Source: Psychrosphaera sp. B3R10
GTDB lineage: Bacteria; Pseudomonadota; Gammaproteobacteria; Enterobacterales; Alteromonadaceae
Length of the DNA stretch: 64,000 nucleotides
Assembly: GCF_018861025.1 (NCBI RefSeq)
Contig: NZ_JAHKQH010000028.1
Span: 76,055-140,054, forward strand
Direction of reading: 5' to 3'
Part shown: one piece after another, positions 49,589-59,239 of the stretch
How positions within the stretch are numbered: the stretch's first letter is position 1
Layout: each line of letters starts with the position of its first letter
Notes under the pieces: model-generated
What the model was told of the DNA's origin: nothing
Seen by the model: only the letters and a program-made list of their open reading frames with translations
The model's database searches: none
Translations under genes and position numbers: made by a program

Positions 49589-50296
49589 ATGGCAGCAAAA
49601 TTTGAGCTAATAAAAAAATACATCTTAGAAAAGATCGAATCTGGCGAATGGCAAGAAAATGCTCCCGTACCATCAGAAAACAAATTGGCTGAAGAATTCA
49701 GTGTTTCAAGGATGACAGCACGCCGTGCATTGGAAGAATTAAGCCAAAAAGACATTTTGGTGCGAACGAAAGGTTCAGGTACTTACGTAGCTTCGTTAAA
49801 GTCTCAAGGCTCCATGTTTGAAATTCGTGATATCGCAGATGAGATAAAAGAACGAGGTCATGAATATTCTGCAACAGTTATTGAACTGGGTGAAATCGAT
49901 GCAATTGCAGCCACTGCTATTGCCCTTGATGTAAAAATAGGGGCGCAAGTACACCATTCAGTCATCGTTCATAACGAAAACGGCAAGCCTGTGCAAGTGG
50001 AAGAACGATTTGTGAACCCTGAAATGGCCCCCGATTATTTAGGTCAAGACTACACTGAAATTTCGCCGCACGAATATCTATCGCAAGTAGCACCACTAAC
50101 CGAAGCACGTCACACGATAGAAGCCATATCTTCAACCCAACAAGTATGTGATTGGCTAAAATTAGTGAAAGAAGAACCTTGTTTGCAACTCATTAGACGC
50201 ACTTCAAGCAAACAAGGCGTTGTGTGCTTCGCACGAATTATCTATCCGGGTTCTAGTTATCGACTAAGTGGACAACTGACCTTTCCCGACAATTAA
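49589..50296 (+). CDS. hutC: Histidine utilisation repressor HutC
   Basis: A GntR-family (HutC subfamily) repressor whose effector is urocanate. The winged-HTH domain (about 1-68) has VPSENKLAEEFSVSRMTARRALEEL and the C-terminal UTRA effector domain covers about 90-235 (PVQVEERFVNPEMAPDYL). I use ATG 49589, which matches HutC N-termini (MAAKFELIKKYILEKI); the longest frame begins at 49538. It is the first gene of hutC-hutU-hutH. Confidence 0.93.
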   Translation: MAAKFELIKKYILEKIESGEWQENAPVPSENKLAEEFSVSRMTARRALEELSQKDILVRTKGSGTYVASLKSQGSMFEIRDIADEIKERGHEYSATVIELGEIDAIAATAIALDVKIGAQVHHSVIVHNENGKPVQVEERFVNPEMAPDYLGQDYTEISPHEYLSQVAPLTEARHTIEAISSTQQVCDWLKLVKEEPCLQLIRRTSSKQGVVCFARIIYPGSSYRLSGQLTFPDN

Positions 50297-50399
50297 AAAC
50301 CCTGATAAAGCAAAATACCCATGACGTTCTACAACAATAGTTTGGTAAAAATAACAATAATAAAACCAATTTTACCCCTCTAAAAAGAGAGAATAAAAT

Positions 50400-52073
50400 A
50401 TGAAAAATGAAAGATTAGACCCAACTCGCAATATCAAAGCCCCTACCGGCTCAACTATCACAGCGAAATCTTGGTTAACAGAAGCAGCCAAACGCATGTT
50501 AATGAACAACCTAGATAATGACGTTGCTGAACATCCGCAAAACCTCGTCGTATACGGTGGTATTGGACGAGCTGCGCGTGATTGGCCGTCGTACGACAAA
50601 ATTATAGAAGTATTAGATCAACTCGAAAATGATCAAACTTTACTGGTTCAATCAGGTAAACCAGTTGGCGTGTTTAATACTCACGAAAACGCGCCTAGAG
50701 TATTAATCGCAAACTCCAACATAGTGCCGCATTGGGCCAACTGGGAAACCTTCAACGAACTCGACAAAAAAGGCTTGATGATGTACGGCCAAATGACCGC
50801 GGGGTCCTGGATCTACATTGGCTCTCAAGGCATAGTCCAAGGGACTTATGAGACATTTGTTGCAATGGCAAAACAACACTTTAATGGTGAAGCCAAAGGA
50901 CGTTGGGTATTAACTGGTGGACTCGGTGGCATGGGTGGCGCACAGCCTTTAGCAGCAACTATGGCGGGCTTTTCAGCGCTGGTAGTGGAATGTGATGAAT
51001 CACGCATTGATTTCAGAATTAACACCCGATACGTCGATAAAAAAGCGACAACGCTAGATCAAGCATTATCCATGATAAATGAGGCAACCAAAAACGGCGA
51101 AGCCATTTCAGTTGGCCTTTTAGGTAATGCTGCAGATATTTTCCCTGAGCTAGTAAAACGCGGCATAACCCCGGATATCGTCACCGACCAAACTTCTGCT
51201 CACGACCCACTTAATGGTTACTTACCCATTAGCTGGACAATGGAACACGCTAAAGAAATGCGTCTAAAAGACGAAGCTGCCGTCGTTAAAGCCGCAAAGC
51301 AATCCATGGCAGTTCAAGTTCAAGCTATGTTGGATTTGCAATCTGCCGGTGCTGCGACCACAGATTACGGTAACAACATCCGTCAAATGGCATTAGAAGA
51401 AGGTGTCACCAACGCGTTTGACTTCCCAGGATTTGTACCGGCTTACGTGCGACCACTGTTTTGCGAAGGCATAGGGCCATTCCGTTGGGTGGCGTTATCT
51501 GGTGATCCGGAAGATATCTACAAAACAGACGCTAAAGTAAAAGAACTTATTCCGGATAATCCACACTTACACAATTGGTTAGATATGGCACGTGAACGAA
51601 TTCAATTTCAGGGATTGCCTGCTCGCATCTGCTGGATTGGGTTAAAAGACCGTGCGCGTATCGCACTGGCCTTTAACGAAATGGTGAAATCAGGTGAATT
51701 ATCGGCACCTGTAGTTATTGGCCGTGACCATTTAGACAGCGGTTCGGTTGCCAGTCCAAACCGCGAAACCGAAGCCATGTTAGATGGCTCAGATGCGGTT
51801 TCTGATTGGCCATTATTAAATGCCTTATTAAATACAGCAGGCGGTGCAACATGGGTTTCTCTTCATCACGGTGGTGGTGTTGGTATGGGCTTTAGTCAAC
51901 ATTCTGGTGTTGTAATTGTCGCCGACGGTACAGATGAAGCCGGTAAACGAATCGCCAACGTGTTATGGAATGACCCAGCGACTGGCGTTATGCGACATGC
52001 CGACGCGGGATATGACATCGCAAAAACATGCGCAAAAGAACAAGGGCTTAATCTGCCGTCCATCGACCTTTAG
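50400..52073 (+). CDS. hutU: Urocanate hydratase
   Basis: Second step of histidine degradation, an NAD-dependent hydratase. Conserved features are [31 protein letters not shown] (NAD site), [19 protein letters not shown], and [17 protein letters not shown] with the active-site Cys. Length 557 is exact for the family. GAGAGA precedes the ATG. It is 103 bp downstream of hutC. Confidence 0.97.
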   Translation: MKNERLDPTRNIKAPTGSTITAKSWLTEAAKRMLMNNLDNDVAEHPQNLVVYGGIGRAARDWPSYDKIIEVLDQLENDQTLLVQSGKPVGVFNTHENAPRVLIANSNIVPHWANWETFNELDKKGLMMYGQMTAGSWIYIGSQGIVQGTYETFVAMAKQHFNGEAKGRWVLTGGLGGMGGAQPLAATMAGFSALVVECDESRIDFRINTRYVDKKATTLDQALSMINEATKNGEAISVGLLGNAADIFPELVKRGITPDIVTDQTSAHDPLNGYLPISWTMEHAKEMRLKDEAAVVKAAKQSMAVQVQAMLDLQSAGAATTDYGNNIRQMALEEGVTNAFDFPGFVPAYVRPLFCEGIGPFRWVALSGDPEDIYKTDAKVKELIPDNPHLHNWLDMARERIQFQGLPARICWIGLKDRARIALAFNEMVKSGELSAPVVIGRDHLDSGSVASPNRETEAMLDGSDAVSDWPLLNALLNTAGGATWVSLHHGGGVGMGFSQHSGVVIVADGTDEAGKRIANVLWNDPATGVMRHADAGYDIAKTCAKEQGLNLPSIDL

Positions 52074-52156
52074 TTCAGGCGAGGTTATCGAACGATTCGA
52101 TTAATTCAATACGCTCACTCAATAATGTGAGCCATAAGATTTAAAAAGGTTACCCA

Positions 52157-53674
52157 ATGTACACACTAAAATTGTCACCAGGTACGTTAACACTAGAACA
52201 AATGCGCCGTATATTTGATTCTCCAACGCAACTTGAATTAGACCCCGCTTGTTTTGACGCCATCAATCAATCGCAAAAAGCAGTACAACAAGTGATAGAC
52301 GAAGACCGCGTTGTTTACGGCATTAATACCGGTTTTGGTTTGCTGGCAAATACCCGAATTTCAAAAGAAGAGTTAGCAGTTTTACAGCGGAAAATCGTCT
52401 TGTCTCATGCAGCCGGTACTGGCAAGTATTTGTCTGATCGTGTTGTCAGACTCATGATGGCCCTTAAGATTAATTCACTTGCCCGCGGCTATTCCGGGAT
52501 TCGTTTACAAGTCATTCAAGCCCTCATTACCTTACTTAACCATGAAGTATACCCATGTGTTCCTGAAAAAGGCTCTGTTGGCGCATCAGGTGATTTGGCG
52601 CCGCTAGCGCACCTTGTACTGCCCCTATTGGGCGAAGGGGAAGTGACCATAAACGGTAAAATCCACACAGGTTTAGAAGGCATGAAATACGCTGGCCTAG
52701 AGCCAATCGAACTTGCTCCAAAAGAGGGGTTAGCGCTATTGAACGGCACGCAAACGTCTACGGCATTGGCACTTCAAGGTTACTTTTTTGCTCAAGACTT
52801 ACTTGCATCGTCAATTATGATTGGCGCAACTACAGTAGAAGCGGCGATGGGTTCGCGCTCACCATTTGACGAACGAATTCACTTAGCCCGTGGACAACAA
52901 GGACAAATCGATATTGCCGCGGCATTTAGAGATGTCCTTGGGGACGGCTCAGAGGTCGGCAACTCTCATGTCAATTGCGAAAAAGTCCAAGACCCTTATT
53001 CACTTCGTTGCCAACCGCAGGTGCTAGGTGCGTGTTTACAACAGATAAGAAATAGCGCTGAGGTATTAACGATTGAAGCAAACGGGGTAACTGACAACCC
53101 GCTCATTTTTATCTCTGATGAAAGTACCGATATTATCTCAGGTGGTAATTTTCATGCTGAACCTATCGCTATGGCCGCCGACAATATGGCACTAGCGATT
53201 AGCGAAATTGGGGCATTATCAGAGCGTCGAATGGCGATGTTGATAGATTCAAACCTCAGCAAATTACCCCCATTTTTAGTTGAAAACGGCGGGCTAAATT
53301 CAGGCTTTATGATTGCTCAAGTTACTGCGGCGGCACTGGCTTCTGAGAATAAAACATTTGCCCACCCGGCCTCTGTAGATTCATTGCCAACCAGTGCTAA
53401 TCAGGAAGATCATGTATCAATGGCAACATTTGCAGCCAGACGTTTATCTGACATGGCTGAAAATACCTTCACGATCTTAGCTGTAGAATGGTTAGCGGCA
53501 TGCCAAGGCCTTGATTTTAGAACCCCACTAAAATCCTCAAAATTAGTGGAAATAGGCAAGTCTCGATTACGAGCTGTTGTGCCATTTTACGACGAAGATC
53601 GTTATTTCGCACCGGATATGGAAAAAGCAAAACAGTTATTGCAAGCACGCGCCCTCGCAGATTTATTGCATTAA
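52157..53674 (+). CDS. hutH: Histidine ammonia-lyase
   Basis: First step of histidine degradation: histidine to urocanate. The MIO prosthetic group forms from Ala143-Ser144-Gly145 in [12 protein letters not shown]. The HINTGF-like [10 protein letters not shown] and the [14 protein letters not shown] motif are present. Length 505. A terminator follows, closing the operon. Confidence 0.97.
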   Translation: MYTLKLSPGTLTLEQMRRIFDSPTQLELDPACFDAINQSQKAVQQVIDEDRVVYGINTGFGLLANTRISKEELAVLQRKIVLSHAAGTGKYLSDRVVRLMMALKINSLARGYSGIRLQVIQALITLLNHEVYPCVPEKGSVGASGDLAPLAHLVLPLLGEGEVTINGKIHTGLEGMKYAGLEPIELAPKEGLALLNGTQTSTALALQGYFFAQDLLASSIMIGATTVEAAMGSRSPFDERIHLARGQQGQIDIAAAFRDVLGDGSEVGNSHVNCEKVQDPYSLRCQPQVLGACLQQIRNSAEVLTIEANGVTDNPLIFISDESTDIISGGNFHAEPIAMAADNMALAISEIGALSERRMAMLIDSNLSKLPPFLVENGGLNSGFMIAQVTAAALASENKTFAHPASVDSLPTSANQEDHVSMATFAARRLSDMAENTFTILAVEWLAACQGLDFRTPLKSSKLVEIGKSRLRAVVPFYDEDRYFAPDMEKAKQLLQARALADLLH

Positions 53675-53704
53675 ACTGGTATTCATAAAACCATTATCAT
53701 CCGT

Positions 53705-53734
53705 AAAAAGGCACAACTATTGTTGTGCCTTTTA
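53705..53734 (+). terminator. hutH terminator
   Basis: Stem AAAGGCACAAC / GTTGTGCCTTTT with a 4-base loop, 30 bp after the hutH stop codon. Confidence 0.9.
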
Positions 53735-53927
53735 TATTTTAATACTTAGATCCACATCCCAACCGGAACTTTAGGCTAAAACAGTACTGTGCAATTCAAA
53801 AATACGTAAAATCAGTCCCTAGTTTCTTCAAAAACATAAACCAAAAAATGACAAATGGAGTAATATCTACGCTTATTTTTCCAATGATGCTTCCCCGCAC
53901 TAAAAACAAGGATACTTCAAGGACATT

Positions 53928-55274
53928 ATGTCTAGAAAACGCCAAATGATTGATGCCATCAAACTAGGTTGGCCAATCTCATTACAAAACACATTAGTGA
54001 CTTTACTTGGCATGATCGACGTTATCATGGTCAGTCATATAGGCGATGCTGCCATTGGTGCCGTAGGCCTCGGCAATCGCGTTTTATTTGTTGTTATGGT
54101 AATAATTTTTGGCCTCAGTTGGGGGGTCGGGATTTTATCTGCGCAGTACTACGGTGCGCAACAAACCCATAAAATAAGACGAACCATTGTTATTGGATTT
54201 TCAATCTCTGTCGTTGCCCTACTGCCTATTATTATTGCTAATTACTTTTTTGCCAGTGACATTATAGGCTTTGGTTCTACCGATTCTGAAGTCATTGAGC
54301 TAGGCACGACGTACCTATGGTTAGCCGCACCAAGCCTCATTTTTGTTGCGGTTATTCAGATCCTTGAAAATGCTTTGCGAAGTGTTAACCAGGTAAAATT
54401 GCCATTACTATTTAGTGTTGTCGCAATAATTCTTAATATTGTTTTAAACCTGTGGTTAATTAACGGTGGTTTTGGCGTCCCGGCTATGGGAGTTGCAGGT
54501 GCGGCCTTGGCAACAACGATATCAAGAGGAGTACAAGCGGTTGTTATGGTCGTTATGTTAGTCAAAATGGACCACTTCTTGGCCGTTCGATTAACTGATT
54601 TTTACCAAGCCAATGATTTAAAAGAATGGCGTAAATTGATTATTCTTATTGTGCCTATGATGTTTAGTTTTGGCGTGTGGGCATTAGGTTCATTTTGTTA
54701 TCAGTTAATCTTCGGTCGACTTGGAACAAATGAACTCGCCGTAATCAGTATGTTACTGCCATTAGAAGGCATGTTTTTATCACTCTTTTTTGGTATTGCT
54801 GCGGCATGTTCAATTACCATTGGCCAACATTTAGGGGCGGAACGAAATCAACAAGCCTGGGAAGTTGCCAAAACATTTACCTTTCTATCACCGCTTGTAG
54901 CCATAGTTATTGGATTGATTGTCATGGCTTTTCGGGATTTAATATTGTCTCCCTATGAAGGCGTGTCGCCCGTTACGTTAGCAATGTCTCATCAAATATT
55001 TTTCATCATTGCCGGTTTTGCGTGGTTGAAGGTGATTAATTTAACCCTTGCGATGGGAGTCCTTCGTGCAGGTGGGGATAATAGATATTGTTTAATTACG
55101 GATACAACCTGTATGTGGCTGATCAGTTTGCCACTTACATGGCTTGCCGCATTTTATTGGCACCTTGACTTCAAATGGGTTGTTTTAATTTCTTATTCAG
55201 AAGAATTAGCTAAAGGTGTAATGTTTGGTTGGCGGATGCGCAGTAAACGCTGGATCCGCAACCTAACACATTAA
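53928..55274 (+). CDS. MATE-family multidrug efflux transporter
   Basis: An inner-membrane antiporter of about 12 helices in two bundles (residues 10-220 and 235-430), length 448. It starts LGWPISLQNTLVTLLGMIDVIMVSHIGDAAIG, typical of the NorM-type branch, with the second-bundle repeat at LIILIVPMMFSFGVWALGS. Substrate and coupling ion cannot be told. Its stop codon directly abuts the stop of the rhomboid gene on the other strand. Confidence 0.93.
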   Translation: MSRKRQMIDAIKLGWPISLQNTLVTLLGMIDVIMVSHIGDAAIGAVGLGNRVLFVVMVIIFGLSWGVGILSAQYYGAQQTHKIRRTIVIGFSISVVALLPIIIANYFFASDIIGFGSTDSEVIELGTTYLWLAAPSLIFVAVIQILENALRSVNQVKLPLLFSVVAIILNIVLNLWLINGGFGVPAMGVAGAALATTISRGVQAVVMVVMLVKMDHFLAVRLTDFYQANDLKEWRKLIILIVPMMFSFGVWALGSFCYQLIFGRLGTNELAVISMLLPLEGMFLSLFFGIAAACSITIGQHLGAERNQQAWEVAKTFTFLSPLVAIVIGLIVMAFRDLILSPYEGVSPVTLAMSHQIFFIIAGFAWLKVINLTLAMGVLRAGGDNRYCLITDTTCMWLISLPLTWLAAFYWHLDFKWVVLISYSEELAKGVMFGWRMRSKRWIRNLTH

Positions 55275-55862
55275 TCAATCGTTTAACTTTGTACCTGTTT
55301 CCGGCTCAGTTGGGGAAAAGTATCGTTTAATTAAATATGCGGTACCAACCCCACTGACAAATCCCCAGAAATGCGCAGCCCAAGATATATATGGGTTAAA
55401 GCTCAGTATCGATAAAACCGCACCACCAAATAGAAACAACGAGACAATCGCAATGGCCCAGCTTTTAATGCTTGGATGAAAAAAAGCGTATCCAAACAAA
55501 AATCCTAATAAACCATAAACTAGACCTGATGCGCCAACTACAACACCCGCCTGAGCAAATAACCAAGTCCCGATGCCAGATCCAATAACGCTAAATAACA
55601 TAACTAATCGAGCACGTTTACTGCCAACTGCCATTCTCACCAATATGCCTGTACCCAGCAGCGCAATACTATTTGAAACAATATGACCGATACCACCATG
55701 CAGGAACGGTGAAAATATCATGCCCAATAAACCATCTAGGCGCCGAGGACGAATACCAAACTGATTTAGACTTATACCCACCAATAAAACATCAATAACA
55801 AAAACAGCCCACATAATTGCTAAAAGAATAAAGATATCTTTAGGGATGATTTTTTTTGTCAT
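55275..55862 (-). CDS. Rhomboid-family intramembrane serine protease
   Basis: A polytopic protease cleaving substrates inside the membrane. Six helices are visible. Catalytic Ser112 is in VGASGLVYG, His164 in AHFWGFVSG, and the H60xxxN64 pair is in HGGIGHIVSN. Length 195 is at the short end of the family, so the catalytic set is complete. It is preceded by the DUF6471 gene (3 bp gap), same strand. Confidence 0.9.
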   Translation of the reverse strand: MTKKIIPKDIFILLAIMWAVFVIDVLLVGISLNQFGIRPRRLDGLLGMIFSPFLHGGIGHIVSNSIALLGTGILVRMAVGSKRARLVMLFSVIGSGIGTWLFAQAGVVVGASGLVYGLLGFLFGYAFFHPSIKSWAIAIVSLFLFGGAVLSILSFNPYISWAAHFWGFVSGVGTAYLIKRYFSPTEPETGTKLND

Positions 55863-55865
55863 CGA

Positions 55866-56138
55866 TTAGTCCAATTGCTTAATGATTTCAGCTAATGCCA
55901 CATCTTCTACATCTAATACTTGTACAATGGCAACAAATAAATCGGCAGAAAACATTCCTTTACTCACTTTACTGCGCAGATTTTCAGGCGTCATTACAGT
56001 GCCAACGACTTCCAATTTCTCTGCTAAATCATTGTATTTTAATCCTTTTAGCATCATAGCTGAACGTATATATCTGGCAATGGCTTGCTTATAGGGCGTC
56101 ATTGCTTTTCGATTATTCACACTTTGAGTTTGATCCAT
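55866..56138 (-). CDS. DUF6471-like small protein
   Basis: A 90-residue protein recognised by the pattern KAMTPYKQAIARYIRSAMMLKGLKYNDLAEKLEVVG, with an HTH-like shape followed by ENLRSKVSKGMFSADLFVAI. This suggests a small DNA-binding protein of the DUF6471 family. I use ATG 56138 (AAGG seven bases upstream); the longest frame, from 56267, runs through the operator region. It precedes the rhomboid gene and is divergent from the yjf operon. Confidence 0.7.
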   Translation of the reverse strand: MDQTQSVNNRKAMTPYKQAIARYIRSAMMLKGLKYNDLAEKLEVVGTVMTPENLRSKVSKGMFSADLFVAIVQVLDVEDVALAEIIKQLD

Positions 56139-56219
56139 CTCACAACCTTCTATTGAAATAGTGTGATCCAGTCTTAATATTGATGGTATAGACTGATCAC
56201 GTTTCAGAACATAATTTAT

Positions 56220-56253
56220 AACACAAAAAAGAATCAATTCGCAATTTTTGTGT
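56220..56253. promoter_or_regulatory. 10-bp inverted repeat upstream of the yjf promoter
   Basis: Arms AACACAAAAA (56220-56229) and TTTTTGTGTT (from 56245) with a 15-base loop lie just upstream of the -35 hexamer. It looks like an operator between the divergent genes rather than a terminator, since no gene ends here. Confidence 0.45.
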
Positions 56254-56260
56254 TTCTTTA

Positions 56261-56288
56261 TTGACATAACAAAACATAGTGTTATATT
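56261..56288 (+). promoter_or_regulatory. Sigma-70 promoter of the yjfI operon
   Basis: TTGACA (56261-56266), 16-bp spacer, TATATT (56283-56288). A second inverted repeat AACATAG / CTATGTT (56273-56279 and 56295-56301) spans the -10 region, a likely operator. The ATG is about 38 bp further on, behind AAGGA. Confidence 0.75.
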
Positions 56289-56326
56289 CGTGACCTATGT
56301 TACACAAACATATTAAGGAAGCTAAC

Positions 56327-56731
56327 ATGAGCTGGAGTAACACAACTTTAAAAGATCTCGCCCAAGAACAGTCCAACTGGGTTGTTGAAGCAGAAGGCGA
56401 TTGCCTAACAATTGCAAATGACGAAGGCATTGATGCTTTTGTCTATGTCGGAAATCAACAAATTATTGTTGAAACAGCTTTGTTTCCGGCCAGCGATGTA
56501 TCAGATGTAGCCGCTTTAGATGCGCTTATTCTGCGTTCACATCACTTACTGCCGTTAACCGCTATATGCATTAACAAAATAGGCAACGAAGATTACTACG
56601 TCGCATTCGGCGCATTGTCCGTCGACAGTAAAGACTCTGTAGTAATAGAAGAAATTGAAACACTATTTGCCAATACAGGCGAGTTTTTAGATTTATATAA
56701 CCAATACCTGACACAGGAGCACGCAGCATGA
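56327..56731 (+). CDS. yjfI: YjfI-like DUF2170 protein
   Basis: A small cytoplasmic acidic protein of the DUF2170 family, found next to PspA-type genes; its role is unknown. Residues about 12-125 show alternating strands and helices (AEGDCLTIANDEGIDAFVYV, TALFPASDVSDVAALDALIL). I use ATG 56327 with AAGGA seven bases upstream; the longest frame starts at 56297 inside the promoter region. It heads the operon, overlapping yjfJ by ATGA. Confidence 0.82.
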   Translation: MSWSNTTLKDLAQEQSNWVVEAEGDCLTIANDEGIDAFVYVGNQQIIVETALFPASDVSDVAALDALILRSHHLLPLTAICINKIGNEDYYVAFGALSVDSKDSVVIEEIETLFANTGEFLDLYNQYLTQEHAA

Positions 56732-57420
56732 GCTTAAAAAAATTATGGAACGCATTACGTGGTGCAGCAAACGAAGGTATCGAAGCCGTTGCTGATAGCC
56801 AATCAATTCGCATTTTGGATCAAGAATTACGTGATGCAAAATCAGAACTTCGTGCTTGTGACGAAAACCTAACAAAGATTATGGCCAAACGTAAAATGGC
56901 AGAATCGAAAGTTAAAGCGTTACAAAATGACGTTGCGACTTACACTGATCACGCAATAGCAGCGAGCGAAAAAGGCGATGAAGCATTAGCGATTGAATGT
57001 GCAGAACGAGTAGCTGATTTAGAAAACTCGTTAACTACTGAACAACAAATTTTGGCTGGCTTTACGTCATCTGAAAAAACGTTAAAAGCTAATATAAGCA
57101 AAGCTAAACATAATGTTCGTCGTATGGAACAACAAATCGACCAAGTGAAAGCGACAGAATCTGTGCAAAAGGCACAAGTTGCAGTATCTAGCAGACACAT
57201 GGGCGCCAACAGCAAAGTAAAAACAGCTTTGGATAGTTTAGAACGTATAAAAGACAAACAAGCTCAGCGCAGTGCCGAACTTGAAGCCGCTGAAGAGTTA
57301 GCTGAAGAAGAGTCAGGTGGCGATTTAGAAAACCGTTTAAAACAAGCCGGCATAAGCCCAGGTGGTGACAAAAGCGGTAGTGACAAATTGGCTGAATTGT
57401 TAGCCAAGAAAAAAGCGTAA
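56728..57420 (+). CDS. yjfJ: PspA/IM30-family protein YjfJ
   Basis: A coiled-coil protein of the PspA/Vipp1 (ESCRT-III-like) family that binds and reshapes membranes. The long helical hairpin is visible over residues about 25-180, rich in Lys, Glu, Ala and Gln, with no signal peptide. The C-terminal part ends in a Gly/Ser/Lys-rich tail. At 230 residues it is close to PspA length. The start overlaps the yjfI stop by 4 bp, and a terminator follows. Confidence 0.9.
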   Translation: MSLKKLWNALRGAANEGIEAVADSQSIRILDQELRDAKSELRACDENLTKIMAKRKMAESKVKALQNDVATYTDHAIAASEKGDEALAIECAERVADLENSLTTEQQILAGFTSSEKTLKANISKAKHNVRRMEQQIDQVKATESVQKAQVAVSSRHMGANSKVKTALDSLERIKDKQAQRSAELEAAEELAEEESGGDLENRLKQAGISPGGDKSGSDKLAELLAKKKA

Positions 57421-57434
57421 TTGCGATTAAACTT

Positions 57435-57470
57435 AAAAAGCAGCCTAGATCACTCTATGCTGCTTTTTTT
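57435..57470 (+). terminator. Terminator between yjfJ and yjfK
   Basis: Stem AAAAAGCAGC / GCTGCTTTTT with a 14-base loop and seven T residues. It lies inside the apparent operon, 14 bp after the yjfJ stop, so yjfI-yjfJ would be made in excess of the downstream genes. Confidence 0.85.
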
Positions 57471-57508
57471 GTGTTATAAGAATAGTTGTCTAATCAAGAG
57501 AGAACATT

Positions 57509-58156
57509 ATGTTTAGCAAATTATTTGGCAAGTCAAAAGAAAAAGCCAAAGTAGCAACGCCGGAAATAATGGGCCTGCGCATTGGCGGCAGTTTTGACAT
57601 CGACCCACTGTTGTTACGACTATCAGAAAGCGAACTGATTACAGATGGCTGCGCACCAACTCACATTATCCAAGCTGCTGGTTTGGTCGATATGGACGGT
57701 ACTTTTGTTTTTCGATTTTATACCGACGACGACGCATTTCTCCAAGTCATCGCCGAAGGTGGTAAAGAAGAACACAACATTATTGATGTTAAATTATTCC
57801 ACTTTTACGATACGCAAGACATCCCAACCCAAGAATTATGGGACGATTTGTTGAAAAACAAAATTGGTCAACCAAGCTATCAATTACTCGACCATACGTT
57901 TGAGCGAGTCTGGACGTCCGCTGGTACTTATCATAATCCAGTTCATATGTGTGAAAATACATTTGACGAAAATGGCGAGTCGAGTGAAACAGATCAGTTT
58001 ACGATGTTGTTCGAGCGACCAATTTCGAGTAATAATACAGAATCATTATTTTTGTCAGCTGAAGAAAAATTAGAACCTGGCGGTTATTTAAGTCGTTGCC
58101 TAGTGATGAGCACCGGGATAACACTTTCTGCGACACAAATACAAATTCACGGTTAG
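57509..58156 (+). CDS. yjfK: YjfK-like DUF2491 protein
   Basis: A soluble protein of the DUF2491 family (215 residues), function unknown. It has the characteristic start MFSKLFGKSKEK, then PEIMGLRIGGSFDIDPLLLRL and AAGLVDMDGTFVFRFYTDDDAFLQV. No signal peptide or membrane segment. It is the first gene after the internal terminator; AGAGAG precedes the ATG. Confidence 0.85.
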   Translation: MFSKLFGKSKEKAKVATPEIMGLRIGGSFDIDPLLLRLSESELITDGCAPTHIIQAAGLVDMDGTFVFRFYTDDDAFLQVIAEGGKEEHNIIDVKLFHFYDTQDIPTQELWDDLLKNKIGQPSYQLLDHTFERVWTSAGTYHNPVHMCENTFDENGESSETDQFTMLFERPISSNNTESLFLSAEEKLEPGGYLSRCLVMSTGITLSATQIQIHG

Positions 58157-58185
58157 AAAAACAACAGTTTAAACAAGGAACCAAC

Positions 58186-58599
58186 ATGGAACATCAAGAC
58201 TTACTTAGCGGCGTGATTAATTTCGCACTCTACTTTAGCGTATCGATTGCATTTTTACTTATCTTCAAGTTTGCATATACGTTAGTGACACCTCACGACG
58301 AATGGCGTCTAATTAAAGAACAAAAGAGTACGGCTGCAGCAATTGGATTTGGTGGTGCTATTCTAGGTTTTTCTCTTGCACTCGCGGGCGCTGCAACCAA
58401 CTCAATTTCAATTGTCGACTACGCCACTTGGGCCTTAATTGCATTAGTTGCGCAATGTTTGGCCTTTGCCATTATCCGCTTTGGATTTATGCCTAAAATT
58501 GTACAACGCATAGAAGACAACGAAGTGAGTGCTGGCATCATGCTAGGCGTAGTTAACGTTGCAATAGGCGTATTAAATGCGGCTTGCATGAGCTACTAA
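58186..58599 (+). CDS. yjfL: YjfL-like DUF350 membrane protein
   Basis: A small inner-membrane protein (137 residues) with four hydrophobic segments (about 10-32, 48-72, 80-102 and 115-135), as in DUF350. AAGGA lies before the ATG at 58186, so I use that; the longest frame starts at 58096 within yjfK. DUF350 proteins recur beside PspA and ATP-grasp genes in phage-shock-type systems. Confidence 0.87.
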   Translation: MEHQDLLSGVINFALYFSVSIAFLLIFKFAYTLVTPHDEWRLIKEQKSTAAAIGFGGAILGFSLALAGAATNSISIVDYATWALIALVAQCLAFAIIRFGFMPKIVQRIEDNEVSAGIMLGVVNVAIGVLNAACMSY

Positions 58600-58609
58600 G
58601 GAGACCGAT

Positions 58610-59239
58610 ATGAAACGGACGAAAATTATCGATCTCAGCGCTATGCGCAAAATTAAACCGAGCTATCTAGTTAAGCCAATTACTTTGGCCGTGGCCGCTG
58701 CGATGTTATCTGCATGTGGTGGTGGAAATTCGCAAGAAGTGACATTTGTTAAATCTGTCGATGATTGTGTTAGCAATACCGACTTTACGTTAGCACAGTG
58801 CGAAGTGGCTTATGAAAAAGCCCTTGAAGAAGCTGAAAAAACAGGGCCAAAATACAAATCGATGGCCTCATGTGAATCTGAGTTTGGTCCACAACAATGT
58901 TTAACTGACCGTTCAGGTTCGTTTTTCATGCCATTTATGGCGGGTTTCATCGTTAATCAATTGTTATTCGACCGCAGTAGAAACTACTACGGTGGTTCGT
59001 ATAATCCAGTCTATCGTTACAACCGCCCTTATTCTCGTTATCACGACACACTTATGCTTTCCGACGGTACGTCAATTGGTAAGTACGGTAAAAATAAGTT
59101 TAAGGTAAGTAAATCAGCAACATCACCTAAACCCAAAATCACAAAGACGGTTTCACGTGGTGGTTTTGGCTCGGTTGCTTCTGCCAAATCAAGTTGGGGC
59201 GGTGGTAAATCATCAAGCTCTAAAGGTTGGGGCGGTTAA
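58610..59239 (+). CDS. yjfM: YjfM-like DUF1190 lipoprotein
   Basis: A predicted lipoprotein (209 residues) of the DUF1190 family, which includes YgiB. A basic N-terminal stretch is followed by a hydrophobic core and LSAC with the lipid site Cys36. The mature part carries cysteines in DDCVSNTDFTLAQCEVAYE and ASCESEFGPQQC, then a Tyr/Arg-rich RYNRPYSRYHD and a Gly/Ser-rich tail. It precedes yjfC, overlapping by one base. Confidence 0.85.
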   Translation: MKRTKIIDLSAMRKIKPSYLVKPITLAVAAAMLSACGGGNSQEVTFVKSVDDCVSNTDFTLAQCEVAYEKALEEAEKTGPKYKSMASCESEFGPQQCLTDRSGSFFMPFMAGFIVNQLLFDRSRNYYGGSYNPVYRYNRPYSRYHDTLMLSDGTSIGKYGKNKFKVSKSATSPKPKITKTVSRGGFGSVASAKSSWGGGKSSSSKGWGG

